From Sphingobacterium hotanense (GTDB lineage: Bacteria > Bacteroidota > Bacteroidia > Sphingobacteriales > Sphingobacteriaceae), in the NCBI RefSeq assembly GCF_008274825.1, contig NZ_CP030848.1, forward strand, positions 2,914,001 through 2,978,000: a DNA stretch of 64,000 bases, read 5' to 3'. A program made the position numbers and the translations under genes. How positions within the stretch are numbered: position 1 is the first letter of the stretch; every line of letters begins with the position of its first letter. Shown here piece by piece: positions 6,914-15,510 of the stretch. The notes below the pieces were generated by a model. The model saw only the letters and a list, made by a program, of their open reading frames with translations, had not been told where the DNA came from and searched no databases.

Positions 6914-8245
6914 TTAGGATTTCGCTTCTGTAGCAACAGGCTTTTCTTTTCGGAAGATGATAAACAGCAGGGTGATAATCCCTAATAAAATAGGGTAATA
7001 CAAATACTGCATAATATCTATTGGCGAAAGTAGCGGCAATTGTCGGTCGGAAAGTATCATATTGGCGGCTGCCAGCGCTGCAAGGATTTGGGCACCATAA
7101 GGAACTAATCCTTGAATGAAACAGGATATGGTATCTAAAATACTGGCGACGCGTTTTCCGTCCAAGCCGTTTTTATCGGATATTTCTTTAGCGATCGGGC
7201 CAACGATTACGATGGTGATGGTATTATTAGCGATTGCCAAATTAACTAAGCTTGTTAAGAAAGCGATACCGAGCTCGGCTCTTTTCTTGGAATCGATTCG
7301 CTTGGTTACAGCGTTCAATAAGAATTCTATTCCGCCGTTTAGTCGGATGATGCCTACAACGCCACCGATGATCAGACAAAGGATACTCAATTCGAACATG
7401 CCTGCGAAACCATCGTTAATAGATTTCAATATCGTTAGGAAGTCAACAGTATTACTTGCTAACCCGATACCTGCGGCAACAAGAATACCGATTCCTAGCG
7501 TGAAAATAACATGGAGTCCTAGCAGCGCAAGGATGAATACAACCAGGTAGGGAACGATTTTGACAACTTCATACTCGCCCACTGGTATCTGCTGTAGATT
7601 TTTCACTAGATCTTGTCCTTGGAATGCATAGATGATAAATACCAGAACGGCAACAGGCAGGACCATCTTAAAGTTGACCTTAAATTTATCACGCATTGCT
7701 ACGCCTTGCGTACGGGTGGCAGCAATAGTGGTATCGGAAATGAAGGAGAGATTATCGCCAAACATGGCTCCTCCTATCACTGCGGCTAAGGCTATTGGCA
7801 TAATGCCTGAGATATTTTCTTCCAAGCCTACGGCAATGGGTGCCAAAGCGACGATTGTACCGACTGATGTACCCAAGGAGGTTGATATAAAACAAGCGAC
7901 GAGGAAAAGTCCTGCAATAATAAACTGCGGTGATACATAAGTCAACGCAAAATTAATGGTTGAAGATATCGCTCCCACATTCTTAGATAGCTCTCCGAAT
8001 GCGCCCGCCAATAAGAATATGAGGATCATAATCAAAATATTCTCATCGCCAGAGCCCTTCGAAAAATGCTTTAATTTTTCGGCGAAAGGCACCTTTGGAA
8101 ATTGAAAAAACGCAACGAACAGCGCTAAAACGAAGATAACAAGAACGGGCAGCGCATAAAAGTCACCCAATATATACGACCCGGTGAAGTAAACGACAAC
8201 AAAAAATATTAATGGCAGTAAGGCCCAGAAATTGCCTCTCTTCAT
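6914..8245 (-). CDS. NhaC-family Na+/H+ antiporter
   Basis: This 443-residue integral membrane protein has about 11-12 hydrophobic segments spread over its whole length. The ISTSLGTSVGTIVALAPIA and GGAMFGDNLSFISDTTIAATRTQG stretches (residues about 120-185) are typical of NhaC-type antiporters, which expel Na+ in exchange for protons across the inner membrane. The start at 8245 is supported by a TACTTTTG promoter element 24 bases upstream. The gene stands alone; its 3' end faces the first composite repeat. Ion specificity cannot be read from the sequence, and members of the wider family exchange organic acids. Confidence 0.88.
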   Translation of the reverse strand: MKRGNFWALLPLIFFVVVYFTGSYILGDFYALPVLVIFVLALFVAFFQFPKVPFAEKLKHFSKGSGDENILIMILIFLLAGAFGELSKNVGAISSTINFALTYVSPQFIIAGLFLVACFISTSLGTSVGTIVALAPIAVGLEENISGIMPIALAAVIGGAMFGDNLSFISDTTIAATRTQGVAMRDKFKVNFKMVLPVAVLVFIIYAFQGQDLVKNLQQIPVGEYEVVKIVPYLVVFILALLGLHVIFTLGIGILVAAGIGLASNTVDFLTILKSINDGFAGMFELSILCLIIGGVVGIIRLNGGIEFLLNAVTKRIDSKKRAELGIAFLTSLVNLAIANNTITIVIVGPIAKEISDKNGLDGKRVASILDTISCFIQGLVPYGAQILAALAAANMILSDRQLPLLSPIDIMQYLYYPILLGIITLLFIIFRKEKPVATEAKS

Positions 8246-8268
8246 ACGATTAGTATTGATAAAACGTA

Positions 8269-8276
8269 CAAAAGTA
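8269..8276 (-). promoter_or_regulatory. TAnnTTTG -7 element for the NhaC gene
   Basis: The minus strand reads TACTTTTG inside GTACAAAAGTAC, the same palindrome as upstream of the exonuclease gene. It ends 23 bases before the ATG. Confidence 0.55.
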
Positions 8277-8457
8277 CTATAATTATCCTAGAACAGACAC
8301 TTCAATAAAAAAACTACAAAACAAGTAGGGTATTTTCTATGTTCATTTATAAATAACAATAAATTAAAGACATGTACTTTGTAGAAATATTTCTATAGCT
8401 CAAAAAAAAGCGTAACTTTAATGTTAATCACCAATTTGAACGCAATATTAAATAAAC

Positions 8458-8547
8458 ATGAAAAGGACACCATTGACGAACCTGTTCCTTTTACTTTTTG
8501 TCGCAGTCGTATTACTATTCGCTACGACTTGCTTCGGAATCCATTAA
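8458..8547 (+). CDS. Possible 29-residue single-span membrane peptide
   Basis: An ATG-initiated frame encodes a 29-residue peptide: a short basic start (MKRTPLTN), then a continuous hydrophobic span (LFLLLFVAVVLLFATT) and a CFGIH tail. It is followed 8 bases later by a clear intrinsic terminator. A near-consensus TAACTTTA lies about 38 bases upstream of the ATG. The 512-base gap between the NhaC gene and the next gene holds no other candidate. The peptide may be real, a leader, or a chance frame in a small RNA; no family is recognised. Confidence 0.4.
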   Translation: MKRTPLTNLFLLLFVAVVLLFATTCFGIH

Positions 8548-8555
8548 AAGCAGAA

Positions 8556-8595
8556 AACACAAAGAGGAACAAAGGTTTGTTTCTCTTTGTGTTTT
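8556..8595 (+). terminator. Intrinsic terminator after the 29-residue frame
   Basis: AACACAAAGAG pairs with CTCTTTGTGTT across a 16-base loop and is followed by TT. It ends a short transcription unit that contains nothing but the small frame before it. Confidence 0.65.
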
Positions 8596-8758
8596 AAAGC
8601 TATTCCCATCCTTCGCAGCCTAAAAAATCCCTAGCACTAGGTATTTCCACAGTTTTTCTATATGGCTACCTTACGGCTGATATTTGAAAGAAATCTACCT
8701 TTTATGATCTTCCCGAATATCGAAAGAACGCTTCTATTAACCCTAAATATTGAAGAAG

Positions 8759-10036
8759 ATGAAATCGATACTACTCACAGTTTTTCTCCTTTTGGGATTG
8801 TCATTTAGCCTTACGGCGCAAGTGGGCGATGAGCAGATTATACGCATCGACAAATTCAACCCAGGAAAATTCCCGAAGAATGCTAGCGTACGATATAAAT
8901 CAACCTTTAAAGTAGAAATAGTAAATATCAATCCCTTTTTAGCGAAGGGCGAAGCTACTTACGTTCCTACGACTTACGAATTTGAGATTGGCTTCCAACA
9001 GATACTAGAATTTCTAAAACCGCTCCTACCCACCGTGAGCAGCGCAATGATTACATCGACCGATACGAATGAAAACGTTGTGACACCGATCGCGGTAATA
9101 GACAACGAATTTCCCGATAATTTTTTCCGGTTCGAAGCGGCAGCCGAGAAAGTCAAAGAGACCGCAACGCTCCGCAAGGAACTAGAGGCATACATTAATA
9201 AGGAACCGTTTATAGCCGACGTACCACAGTTTAAAAAAGAAATCGAACGCTACGCGAATCTTCTTAGTATCGATGCAATAAAAGAAAACTTCCTCCTACT
9301 GCAATCTACTTATGCCCCACTGGTCAATTCTAACAGCGAAACAAAAGATTACTATGGCTCCAATTGGCAAGAGGCAGAGAAGATATATGAAGAGTTATTA
9401 AGTGATTCCCATAGGGATAAAATATACAAGGATGGACGCGAAGCTTTTAAGATTCATCAGATTGCTGAGAATTCAAGTTATACTTATGTTGGAGAAAGTC
9501 ATCAAGCATTGGGTGACGAAATTCTTATTAAACCGGTATTAAAATGCTGCAAAGAGGATACCGTGTTACATAGATTCCCCGAATTTTCCGTTAAGACTAC
9601 GCATAAATTGCGAGTGAATGTTAGTGCGGGATATTTACTTTCTTTTGTTGCAGATCATGATTATGCTGAACTGCACGAAAACCAAGAGCCTGTTGGTGTC
9701 AAACAGTTAGAGAAAGAATTGTTATCCCATTCCATTGGTACGCTAGTACATGCTTTGTATGATTTCGGAACGCCCGTAGAATATGGGCTATCCACTGGTT
9801 TGAGTTATAACAACAATAAGAAGATCAACTTTTTCTTGGGTGCATCCGCAGCCTTTTTACAAAAGAATCAATTGGTATTAACGGCAGGCGTTTCTTTCGT
9901 CAATGTCAAACGATTGGACACGAGCAATCTCGATGAAAACCTAAGATTCAGCACCTCCGATAAAGAGATAAAATACTTGGAGCGCTATAGACCTGGCCCA
10001 TTCATTGGGCTGACCTATAATTTAATAAAGAAATAG
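8759..10036 (+). CDS. Secreted or outer-membrane protein of unknown function
   Basis: The 425-residue product is not recognised. A signal peptide is clear (MKSILLTVFLLLGLSFSLTAQ). Residues about 25-130 look beta-rich, and 130-230 are helical and charged (VKETATLRKELEAYINKEP, then PQFKKEIERYANLL). The last 150 residues alternate hydrophobic and polar positions and end in PGPFIGLTYNLIKK, which suggests a small outer-membrane barrel or barrel-associated domain. There is a CC pair in LKCCKED. A longer frame opens with TTG at 8750, but the ATG at 8759 starts the signal peptide. It is flanked by terminators and appears monocistronic. A GATATTTG near 8679-8686 may be part of its promoter. Confidence 0.7.
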   Translation: MKSILLTVFLLLGLSFSLTAQVGDEQIIRIDKFNPGKFPKNASVRYKSTFKVEIVNINPFLAKGEATYVPTTYEFEIGFQQILEFLKPLLPTVSSAMITSTDTNENVVTPIAVIDNEFPDNFFRFEAAAEKVKETATLRKELEAYINKEPFIADVPQFKKEIERYANLLSIDAIKENFLLLQSTYAPLVNSNSETKDYYGSNWQEAEKIYEELLSDSHRDKIYKDGREAFKIHQIAENSSYTYVGESHQALGDEILIKPVLKCCKEDTVLHRFPEFSVKTTHKLRVNVSAGYLLSFVADHDYAELHENQEPVGVKQLEKELLSHSIGTLVHALYDFGTPVEYGLSTGLSYNNNKKINFFLGASAAFLQKNQLVLTAGVSFVNVKRLDTSNLDENLRFSTSDKEIKYLERYRPGPFIGLTYNLIKK

Positions 10037-10080
10037 TTCAATACCCTTAATAATTTACCTACGAAAACAATAAAATAGTA

Positions 10081-10108
10081 AGAGGCTGCTTCGTAAGAAG
10101 CAGCCTCT
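10081..10108 (+). terminator. Intrinsic terminator
   Basis: A 12-bp stem, AGAGGCTGCTTC/GAAGCAGCCTCT, with a GTAA loop lies 44 bases after the preceding plus-strand gene and is followed by a T-containing tail (ATCTTTTA). It lies between convergent genes. Confidence 0.75.
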
Positions 10109-10165
10109 ATCTTTTATATCGTCGATTCTAGTAATAAACATGGAAAACATGCAAGAGCTATCCTA

Positions 10166-10199
10166 CTCTAATGTCTCACATCTAATATCTAAAATCTAC
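10166..10199. repeat. Short ATATTAGA-type repeat module (minimal copy)
   Basis: CTCTAATGTCTCACATCTAA followed by TATCTAAAATCTA matches the short-repeat module found inside the larger composite elements at 24890-25334 and 31797-32220. Here it stands alone between convergent genes, right at the 3' end of the symporter gene. Confidence 0.55.
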
Positions 10200-10202
10200 T
10201 TC

Positions 10203-11651
10203 CTAGTCTCGCTTCTCCCAGTAATCGGCATTCTTGATTCCAATTTCCTTTGGATCGAAGTCCGGGTTTTCGATTCCTTGCTTCCGCTTTATTTTATAAT
10301 CCTTCCATACCTTCATGGCAATTTTGCTCATAAGAAGGATCGCTATAATATTAACCCAAGCCATCAGTCCAACTCCAATATCGCCGATCGCCCATGCGGT
10401 ATCGGCTGTTCTTATCGTTCCATAATAAACAGCTATTAAGAATGCCACTTGGAAAATACGCCCAACGATTGCGCGTACTTTATTGTTCTTTATCAGATAG
10501 ACGATGTTGGTATCGGCGTAATAGTAATACGCCATAATTGTTGTGAAGGCGAAAAAGAATAAAGCGATGGCGACAAAGCTACCTCCGAATCCCGGGAAAT
10601 GATGTGAAACGGCGGCCTGCGTAAACCCATTGTAATCTACACCTGGAAGATTTTCTTGCAATAAAGTTGTTGCCTTTCCTGCCGCATCCGTATTCGTTAC
10701 ATTATACATCCCTGTAAATAAAATCATCAGAGCGGTAGCAGTACATACGAAAAGGGTATCTACATAAACGGAGAAAGCCTGAACCAATCCTTGTTGAGCT
10801 GGATGGTTTACGTCTGCTGCGGCAGCGGCATGCGGAGCCGTACCTTGTCCTGCTTCATTCGAATAGATACCACGTTTCACTCCCCATGCGATTGCCATAC
10901 CAATAATTCCGCCGAAAGTGGCATCCAGACTAAACGCACTACTAAATATCAGTCCAAAGACTTCAGGGATCTGTTGATAATTCATTGCAATGATAACAAG
11001 CGTCATCAAGATATATCCTCCCGCCATAAAAGGCACTACGAACTCTGCTACAGTGCCCAGACGCTTTACGCCGCCAAAGATGATCAACACCAATAAAACG
11101 ACAACAGCAATACCTGTATAAGAAGTTGGGATCGCGAATGCATTGTTTACCGAAGATGCAATCGCATTACTTTGCACACCAGGTAATAAAATCCCTGCAC
11201 TGATGATGGTCAGTACAGCGAATAATATAGCATACCACTTAACACCTAATCCTTTCTCGATATAATAAGCGGGACCACCGCGGAACTCCGAACCGTCTTT
11301 TTGTTTATATACCTGTCCTAGCATGGCTTCCACAAATGCAGAGGCAGAGCCTAGAAACGCAATTACCCACATCCAGAAGATTGCACCTGGTCCGCCGTAA
11401 AAGATTGCAGTCGCCACACCAATAATGTTTCCGGTTCCAACGCGCCCTGAGATGGCCAGTGCGAACGCTTGAAACGATGAAATACCCTCATCGCCCTGCT
11501 TTTTCGCGAAAAGAAGCCGAAGCATATCTCTTAAATAGGTAATCTGTAGAAAACCCGTACGGATAGAAAAGTAAAGGCCCGTACATAGACATAAATAAAT
11601 AAAAATATCACTCCATACAAGAGATGAAATACTGGATACAATATGGTCCAT
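10203..11651 (-). CDS. Sodium:alanine (AGCS-family) symporter
   Basis: This 482-residue inner-membrane protein has about 11 transmembrane segments. The sequence FRGGPAYYIEKGLG near residue 120 and the SNEAGQGTAPHAAAAA loop near residue 265 are hallmarks of the alanine/glycine:cation symporter family, which takes up small amino acids with Na+. NIIGVATAIFYGGPGAIFWMW (residues about 75-95) is also family-typical. The C-terminal tail is charged and cytoplasmic. It stands alone with a 190-base upstream region; no clear -7 element was identified there. Confidence 0.9.
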   Translation of the reverse strand: MDHIVSSISSLVWSDIFIYLCLCTGLYFSIRTGFLQITYLRDMLRLLFAKKQGDEGISSFQAFALAISGRVGTGNIIGVATAIFYGGPGAIFWMWVIAFLGSASAFVEAMLGQVYKQKDGSEFRGGPAYYIEKGLGVKWYAILFAVLTIISAGILLPGVQSNAIASSVNNAFAIPTSYTGIAVVVLLVLIIFGGVKRLGTVAEFVVPFMAGGYILMTLVIIAMNYQQIPEVFGLIFSSAFSLDATFGGIIGMAIAWGVKRGIYSNEAGQGTAPHAAAAADVNHPAQQGLVQAFSVYVDTLFVCTATALMILFTGMYNVTNTDAAGKATTLLQENLPGVDYNGFTQAAVSHHFPGFGGSFVAIALFFFAFTTIMAYYYYADTNIVYLIKNNKVRAIVGRIFQVAFLIAVYYGTIRTADTAWAIGDIGVGLMAWVNIIAILLMSKIAMKVWKDYKIKRKQGIENPDFDPKEIGIKNADYWEKRD

Positions 11652-11844
11652 TAATTTGGTTTAATTGTTTATTAAAAGTGAAATATGCGTAAAGAAACTA
11701 CTTTTTTCGCTAATTATAGAAATTTTATTTTGATTTGGTTTTCAAGAAAGGGATATCTGAATATCCGGCGACGAGAAAAAATATTACGCTATAGCTTGGA
11801 AAATATCGCTGATAATCACTTTATTTACTTTCAAATTATCACCC

Positions 11845-12798
11845 ATGAGAGCCTTGATAAAATTTGCCGGTTTCGGTTTACTGTTGTTTTTCGTGTCGTC
11901 CTGTGCCACAATTAAGAATGCGGAGATCCGAAACTTGTTACAGCACAGCAATTGTAATCAACGAAACGTATATGATTATACGGAGTCAGATATCGCGACC
12001 CCGCTTCATCTTCAGCAAATATCACCGGCACTCAGCAAGAAACTCAGCCACAACAGCCTGAACATCGCCAATGCGATAGGACTGATACCGACGCTTGAGC
12101 GTTACACGAGCTTAAAATTGAATCAAGGAAATCCCAACACTGAGCAGCGGATTGAACTATTGGAATTAAAACAGGATATAGATCATAAGATCAATCTTTC
12201 CTCCTTGGAGATTTCAGCAATATCTTCGGAGATGGATTGCGAAGAAGAACGTACTAGCCAGGTTGCGAATTATCTCTCGGGTATTGCGGACGAGCGCGAG
12301 TCGAAGTTGACAATTGCAGCAATTGTGGTTGGTGCCGTCGGGGCGATATTGACCGGTGGAGTTATTAAAAATGAAACTGCTGCCAATGCGACCGGCATCT
12401 CGACGGGTATTGCAGAAGCTACCTTCGGTTTTTTGATGTTTTTTGATAAAGCATCGATTGAGTTCCAACATAAACGAAATGCGCTGAAAGACATTTGGTT
12501 CGGCAGCAAGACCTCGGCGATCTTCCCTCCCGCTGTTTGGTATTATCTAAATTACGCTAACCCGGATTATAATGTAACTTCCTCTTTCCGCGAACAGATT
12601 ATCGAAAAGTGGACTCACTTAGGGCAAATCGATAAAGACTCGAGCGATGAGCTTGTTAAATTGTATTTTGGTGAAGGCGGAAAATATTCAAGCGAGCAGC
12701 TAAACAACCGAGCTGACATGTATGATCAATTGGAGTCGAATATCAATCTGATGAAACAAGATTTGAAAGCGCTCGCTTTGGAATTGGATAAATTTTAA
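11845..12798 (+). CDS. Lipoprotein of unknown function
   Basis: This is a 317-residue protein with a lipoprotein signal (FFVSSCATI, Cys at about residue 20). The mature part is mostly helical. A central region (TIAAIVVGAVGAILTGGVIK, residues about 155-175) could be a hydrophobic hairpin or membrane-contacting segment, and a second hydrophobic patch (STGIAEATFGFLMFF) follows. The C terminus is amphipathic and possibly coiled-coil. No family is recognised. It converges on a PEGA-domain lipoprotein gene with only two bases between the stop codons, and no terminator is seen there. Confidence 0.7.
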   Translation: MRALIKFAGFGLLLFFVSSCATIKNAEIRNLLQHSNCNQRNVYDYTESDIATPLHLQQISPALSKKLSHNSLNIANAIGLIPTLERYTSLKLNQGNPNTEQRIELLELKQDIDHKINLSSLEISAISSEMDCEEERTSQVANYLSGIADERESKLTIAAIVVGAVGAILTGGVIKNETAANATGISTGIAEATFGFLMFFDKASIEFQHKRNALKDIWFGSKTSAIFPPAVWYYLNYANPDYNVTSSFREQIIEKWTHLGQIDKDSSDELVKLYFGEGGKYSSEQLNNRADMYDQLESNINLMKQDLKALALELDKF

Positions 12799-12800
12799 GA

Positions 12801-13199
12801 TTACTTATTAGCCTTTTCGTTTTTATCTACAACCTCTTTCATCTTGATGTCGTAAACTGCGGGATCATATTTCATGAAGGCGCCAGTCGCCGCGTCAATC
12901 CCCCATCCGAATATATTGATTAGGTTTCCGATGGCTGCGAAATTAAAAAAGGTGTTAGGGCGGAACTCAAACGGAACATATCCTTCTTTTTTCAAGGTTA
13001 CAGTTTGTCCACGGAATCCCTTTCTAAGTTTTACCGGCATAGGCGTGACACCTCGCTCAAAACCATCGACTTCAATCGTAGCGCCCTCCGGATTGGACCT
13101 GATCATGACGTTTTGTTTTGTGCCTGTAAATACCGTAGCACAAGAAGTAAAGAATAAGACGCTTCCAAGTAGTAATGAGCGCAATGTATAATTCATCAT
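12801..13199 (-). CDS. PEGA-domain lipoprotein
   Basis: This 132-residue protein has a lipoprotein signal (SVLFFTSCATVF). A compact PEGA-type domain follows: NVMIRSNPEGATIEVDG, then GVTPMPVKLRKG and TVTLKKEGY, a beta-sandwich repeat often found in surface proteins. The second half has a Gly-rich hydrophobic region (NLINIFGWGIDAATGAF) typical of small Bacteroidota lipoproteins with this domain. Its role is unknown; envelope structure or surface binding is likely from the domain. The 340 bases upstream are AT-rich and hold the promoter regions of this gene and of the divergent sigma factor gene, with no other gene seen. Confidence 0.8.
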   Translation of the reverse strand: MMNYTLRSLLLGSVLFFTSCATVFTGTKQNVMIRSNPEGATIEVDGFERGVTPMPVKLRKGFRGQTVTLKKEGYVPFEFRPNTFFNFAAIGNLINIFGWGIDAATGAFMKYDPAVYDIKMKEVVDKNEKANK

Positions 13200-13540
13200 A
13201 AGTTTATATTAAATTAATATTTTTATTCTCTAGTGATCTAATTGTAACCAAAATTATCATTTTAATTGAAATTAACAAGTTGATTATTCAACCCCAATTC
13301 CCTAACACAACGCTAAAACGTTATTTATTACATTCCACAGGTATCTTTTCCACAGACTCTTCCCTTGAAAATAACTAAACCAAACAACCTAGTATATTTA
13401 ATAATAAATTAATATTGGATTAGTTTAGTTTTATTTGTATATTACATTAACCAATTGATTAATAGTTTTCCCTACTACTTAATTAAAAAGCGGTTTTTAC
13501 GGATTGTATTTTATAGTTAGTTACAAACTTATAGCTTATC

Positions 13541-14113
13541 ATGAAGAACCGATTACTTAAATTATCCGATGCCGAATTATTGAAACTTGGAAGCCATGGC
13601 AATGAAATGGCGTTATCGATTATATTCGATAAGTACTTCTTCCAAATTTTCTCCTTTGCAAACCGATTAATAAAGAACAGCGATATAGCGAAAGAAATCG
13701 CTATGGATGTTATGCTTAAGATGTGGCAGAAAAGAGACCTTATACGGATTGATGGCGATCAATCCCTCCGCCCCTATATGGTCAAAGCTGCTAAAAATGC
13801 AGTTATCAATTTCCATAAAAGCAAAAAGCTTATCACAGAATCTATTTCAAACCCGCAGCTTTCGAGTGCTCTGGCGTATGACGGCACTGCCGATGCAGAG
13901 CTAAACCTCAAAGAGTTAGAAAACAGAGTCAGTAGGATTGTCGCGGACCTTCCAGAACAACGGCGACTCGTATTTTGTTTAAGTAGAGAGGACGACATGA
14001 CCTATGCCGAGATAGCAAAGAAATTGAATATATCCGTACATACCGTTCGCAATCAAATAAGCGCTTCAATAGCCTATGTGAAGGGCAAGTTAAACGACTA
14101 CAGAAATCAATAA
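13541..14113 (+). CDS. ECF-type sigma-70 family RNA polymerase sigma factor
   Basis: This 190-residue protein has sigma region 2 (ALSIIFDKYFFQIFSFANRL through DIAKEIAMDVMLKMWQ, residues about 25-70) and region 4 with its helix-turn-helix (LPEQRRLVFCLSREDDMTYAEIAKKLNISVHTVRNQ, residues about 135-172). There is no region 1 or 3, so it is an extracytoplasmic-function factor. In Bacteroidota such factors are usually followed by a FecR-like anti-sigma and a SusC-type receptor. Here no anti-sigma gene follows; a SusC/SusD operon lies convergently downstream instead. Its targets cannot be told from the sequence. Confidence 0.9.
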   Translation: MKNRLLKLSDAELLKLGSHGNEMALSIIFDKYFFQIFSFANRLIKNSDIAKEIAMDVMLKMWQKRDLIRIDGDQSLRPYMVKAAKNAVINFHKSKKLITESISNPQLSSALAYDGTADAELNLKELENRVSRIVADLPEQRRLVFCLSREDDMTYAEIAKKLNISVHTVRNQISASIAYVKGKLNDYRNQ

Positions 14114-14123
14114 TTTTTTAGAA

Positions 14124-14165
14124 ACTCTTATCCTAGTCTATAGTATAAAAGACTAGGATAAGAGT
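14124..14165. terminator. Strong hairpin between sigma factor and DUF4302 genes
   Basis: A 15-bp perfect stem (ACTCTTATCCTAGTC and its complement) with a 12-base loop lies 10 bases after the sigma factor gene and 10 bases before the 3' end of the opposing operon. It is likely used in both directions, though flanking T tracts are weak. Confidence 0.7.
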
Positions 14166-14175
14166 ATTGTTGCGT

Positions 14176-15504
14176 TTATTCAAAGTAACTTCCAAACTCG
14201 CCTGTAAAATAGAGCTCAGCTTGGTCTACGCTTTTAAACTGTCCGATGACGTTATCCCCAGCGTCATAATAATCAATAGTATATTGTTTATCCGGAAATA
14301 GTCCAATAAGTCCAGCAACGGAAGGTTCGATAAACTCAGCATTGGCATGTGGAATACTACCTGCTTCAAACGGAAGTCGTTTTAAGGTATAGACGCCGGC
14401 ATCGGTTTTCTCAAATGAGAAAGGAAAGGTTCCTAAAAAGATGCTGCTGCCTCGTTGAAAATACAGCTTTAAATCTAAGATATTAGCCTTGGTATTCAAC
14501 TCAAAGGCCATTACTAATAAATAAAAGCTCCGTTCGCTGAATAGTTTGTTTGTTGCTTCCATCCAAACATCCCGAAATGAAGTAGACCAGCCCGGCAACT
14601 CTTCAATAAATATCGGTGAAGGCATAGACAAAATGGGCGACACTTCTTCACCCAACATAATGTGTAATGGGATTACAGGTAAGCTTGCGCCTAATAAATC
14701 ATAGCGCGATGCTTGGTTCTTCTGCAAATAGAAAGTCTTTTTCTGGGTATCAAAATTTAAATCACTGATAATCTGGCTTCCAATCCGAAGTGGTGTTTTT
14801 AAGCGAATTTTTTCAATTCCATAGGCGTAATCCGTAGTACTAAACTTGAGCTGTTTGTTTTCAACATACAATACGCGAATACTACGAGTTTCTGGATCTA
14901 TAATAAATTGAACCGGAATATTACCTTCTGCGATGAAATAAAAGAATCGTCGACTTTCAAAGAATTCCGATAAGTAGCCAAAGGTATTCCTCAGCATGCC
15001 GGTTTCATATTTGCTGACATCCTCCGCCTTCAGACTGATCAATTTAAGCTCATCGCCGAATCTGTTGCCTCTGAGAATTAAGGTATCACCTTTCATACTT
15101 TCGAATGCATAGGACGTATCGGCACCGACATTTCTAAATCCTTCTTTATGTAAGATATCATCCAGATAGGTTCCAGCAGAAAAAATAAGGCTTGCATGGG
15201 TTGCTTTGCCTTCTAATCGATAGGTCGCAGCCTTCGTATCTTTTGCACTCTTCACCGTTAAGTCCGCTAATGATGGAACTTTCCCATCCTTCGCCAACTG
15301 AAAATATAGATTGTAGGTTTTTCCAGCATTTGGATTTAATATTGCTTCCCAATGTGAAGATCCTGCATCTAGCGCTTTCTGAAACTGGGCGAGCATTTCT
15401 TCTGAACTCGGGAAGACTTCTTCCACATCATAAGCGGAAGATTTATCCTTAGTACAGGACATTATTGAGAAAGCAACTAGTATAATCGTTATTAACTTTT
15501 TCAT
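14176..15504 (-). CDS. DUF4302 lipoprotein (intact paralogue)
   Basis: This is a 442-residue lipoprotein (AFSIMSCTKD, Cys17) of the DUF4302 type that accompanies SusC/SusD pairs in Bacteroidota. Early motifs FQKALDAGSSHWEAILNPNAG and TYNLYFQLAKDGKV parallel FEKALVSAEHGWKAHLYPDRG in the neighbouring paralogue. The remainder is beta-rich with regular strands (YRLEGKATHASLIFSAG, then SYAFESMKGDTLILRGNR). It is the last gene of the operon, 6 bases after the broken paralogue. It probably sits at the outer membrane surface and helps capture or process the operon's substrate; the activity is unknown. Confidence 0.85.
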   Translation of the reverse strand: MKKLITIILVAFSIMSCTKDKSSAYDVEEVFPSSEEMLAQFQKALDAGSSHWEAILNPNAGKTYNLYFQLAKDGKVPSLADLTVKSAKDTKAATYRLEGKATHASLIFSAGTYLDDILHKEGFRNVGADTSYAFESMKGDTLILRGNRFGDELKLISLKAEDVSKYETGMLRNTFGYLSEFFESRRFFYFIAEGNIPVQFIIDPETRSIRVLYVENKQLKFSTTDYAYGIEKIRLKTPLRIGSQIISDLNFDTQKKTFYLQKNQASRYDLLGASLPVIPLHIMLGEEVSPILSMPSPIFIEELPGWSTSFRDVWMEATNKLFSERSFYLLVMAFELNTKANILDLKLYFQRGSSIFLGTFPFSFEKTDAGVYTLKRLPFEAGSIPHANAEFIEPSVAGLIGLFPDKQYTIDYYDAGDNVIGQFKSVDQAELYFTGEFGSYFE

Positions 15505-15510
15505 AATTTT

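Noticed and set aside
7116..7550. 144-residue plus-strand ORF opposite the NhaC gene
   Set aside because: It lies wholly antisense to a clear membrane transporter gene and has no family features.
11685..11915. 76-residue ORF before the lipoprotein gene
   Set aside because: It overlaps the start of a lipoprotein with a clear signal and Cys, and has no family resemblance.
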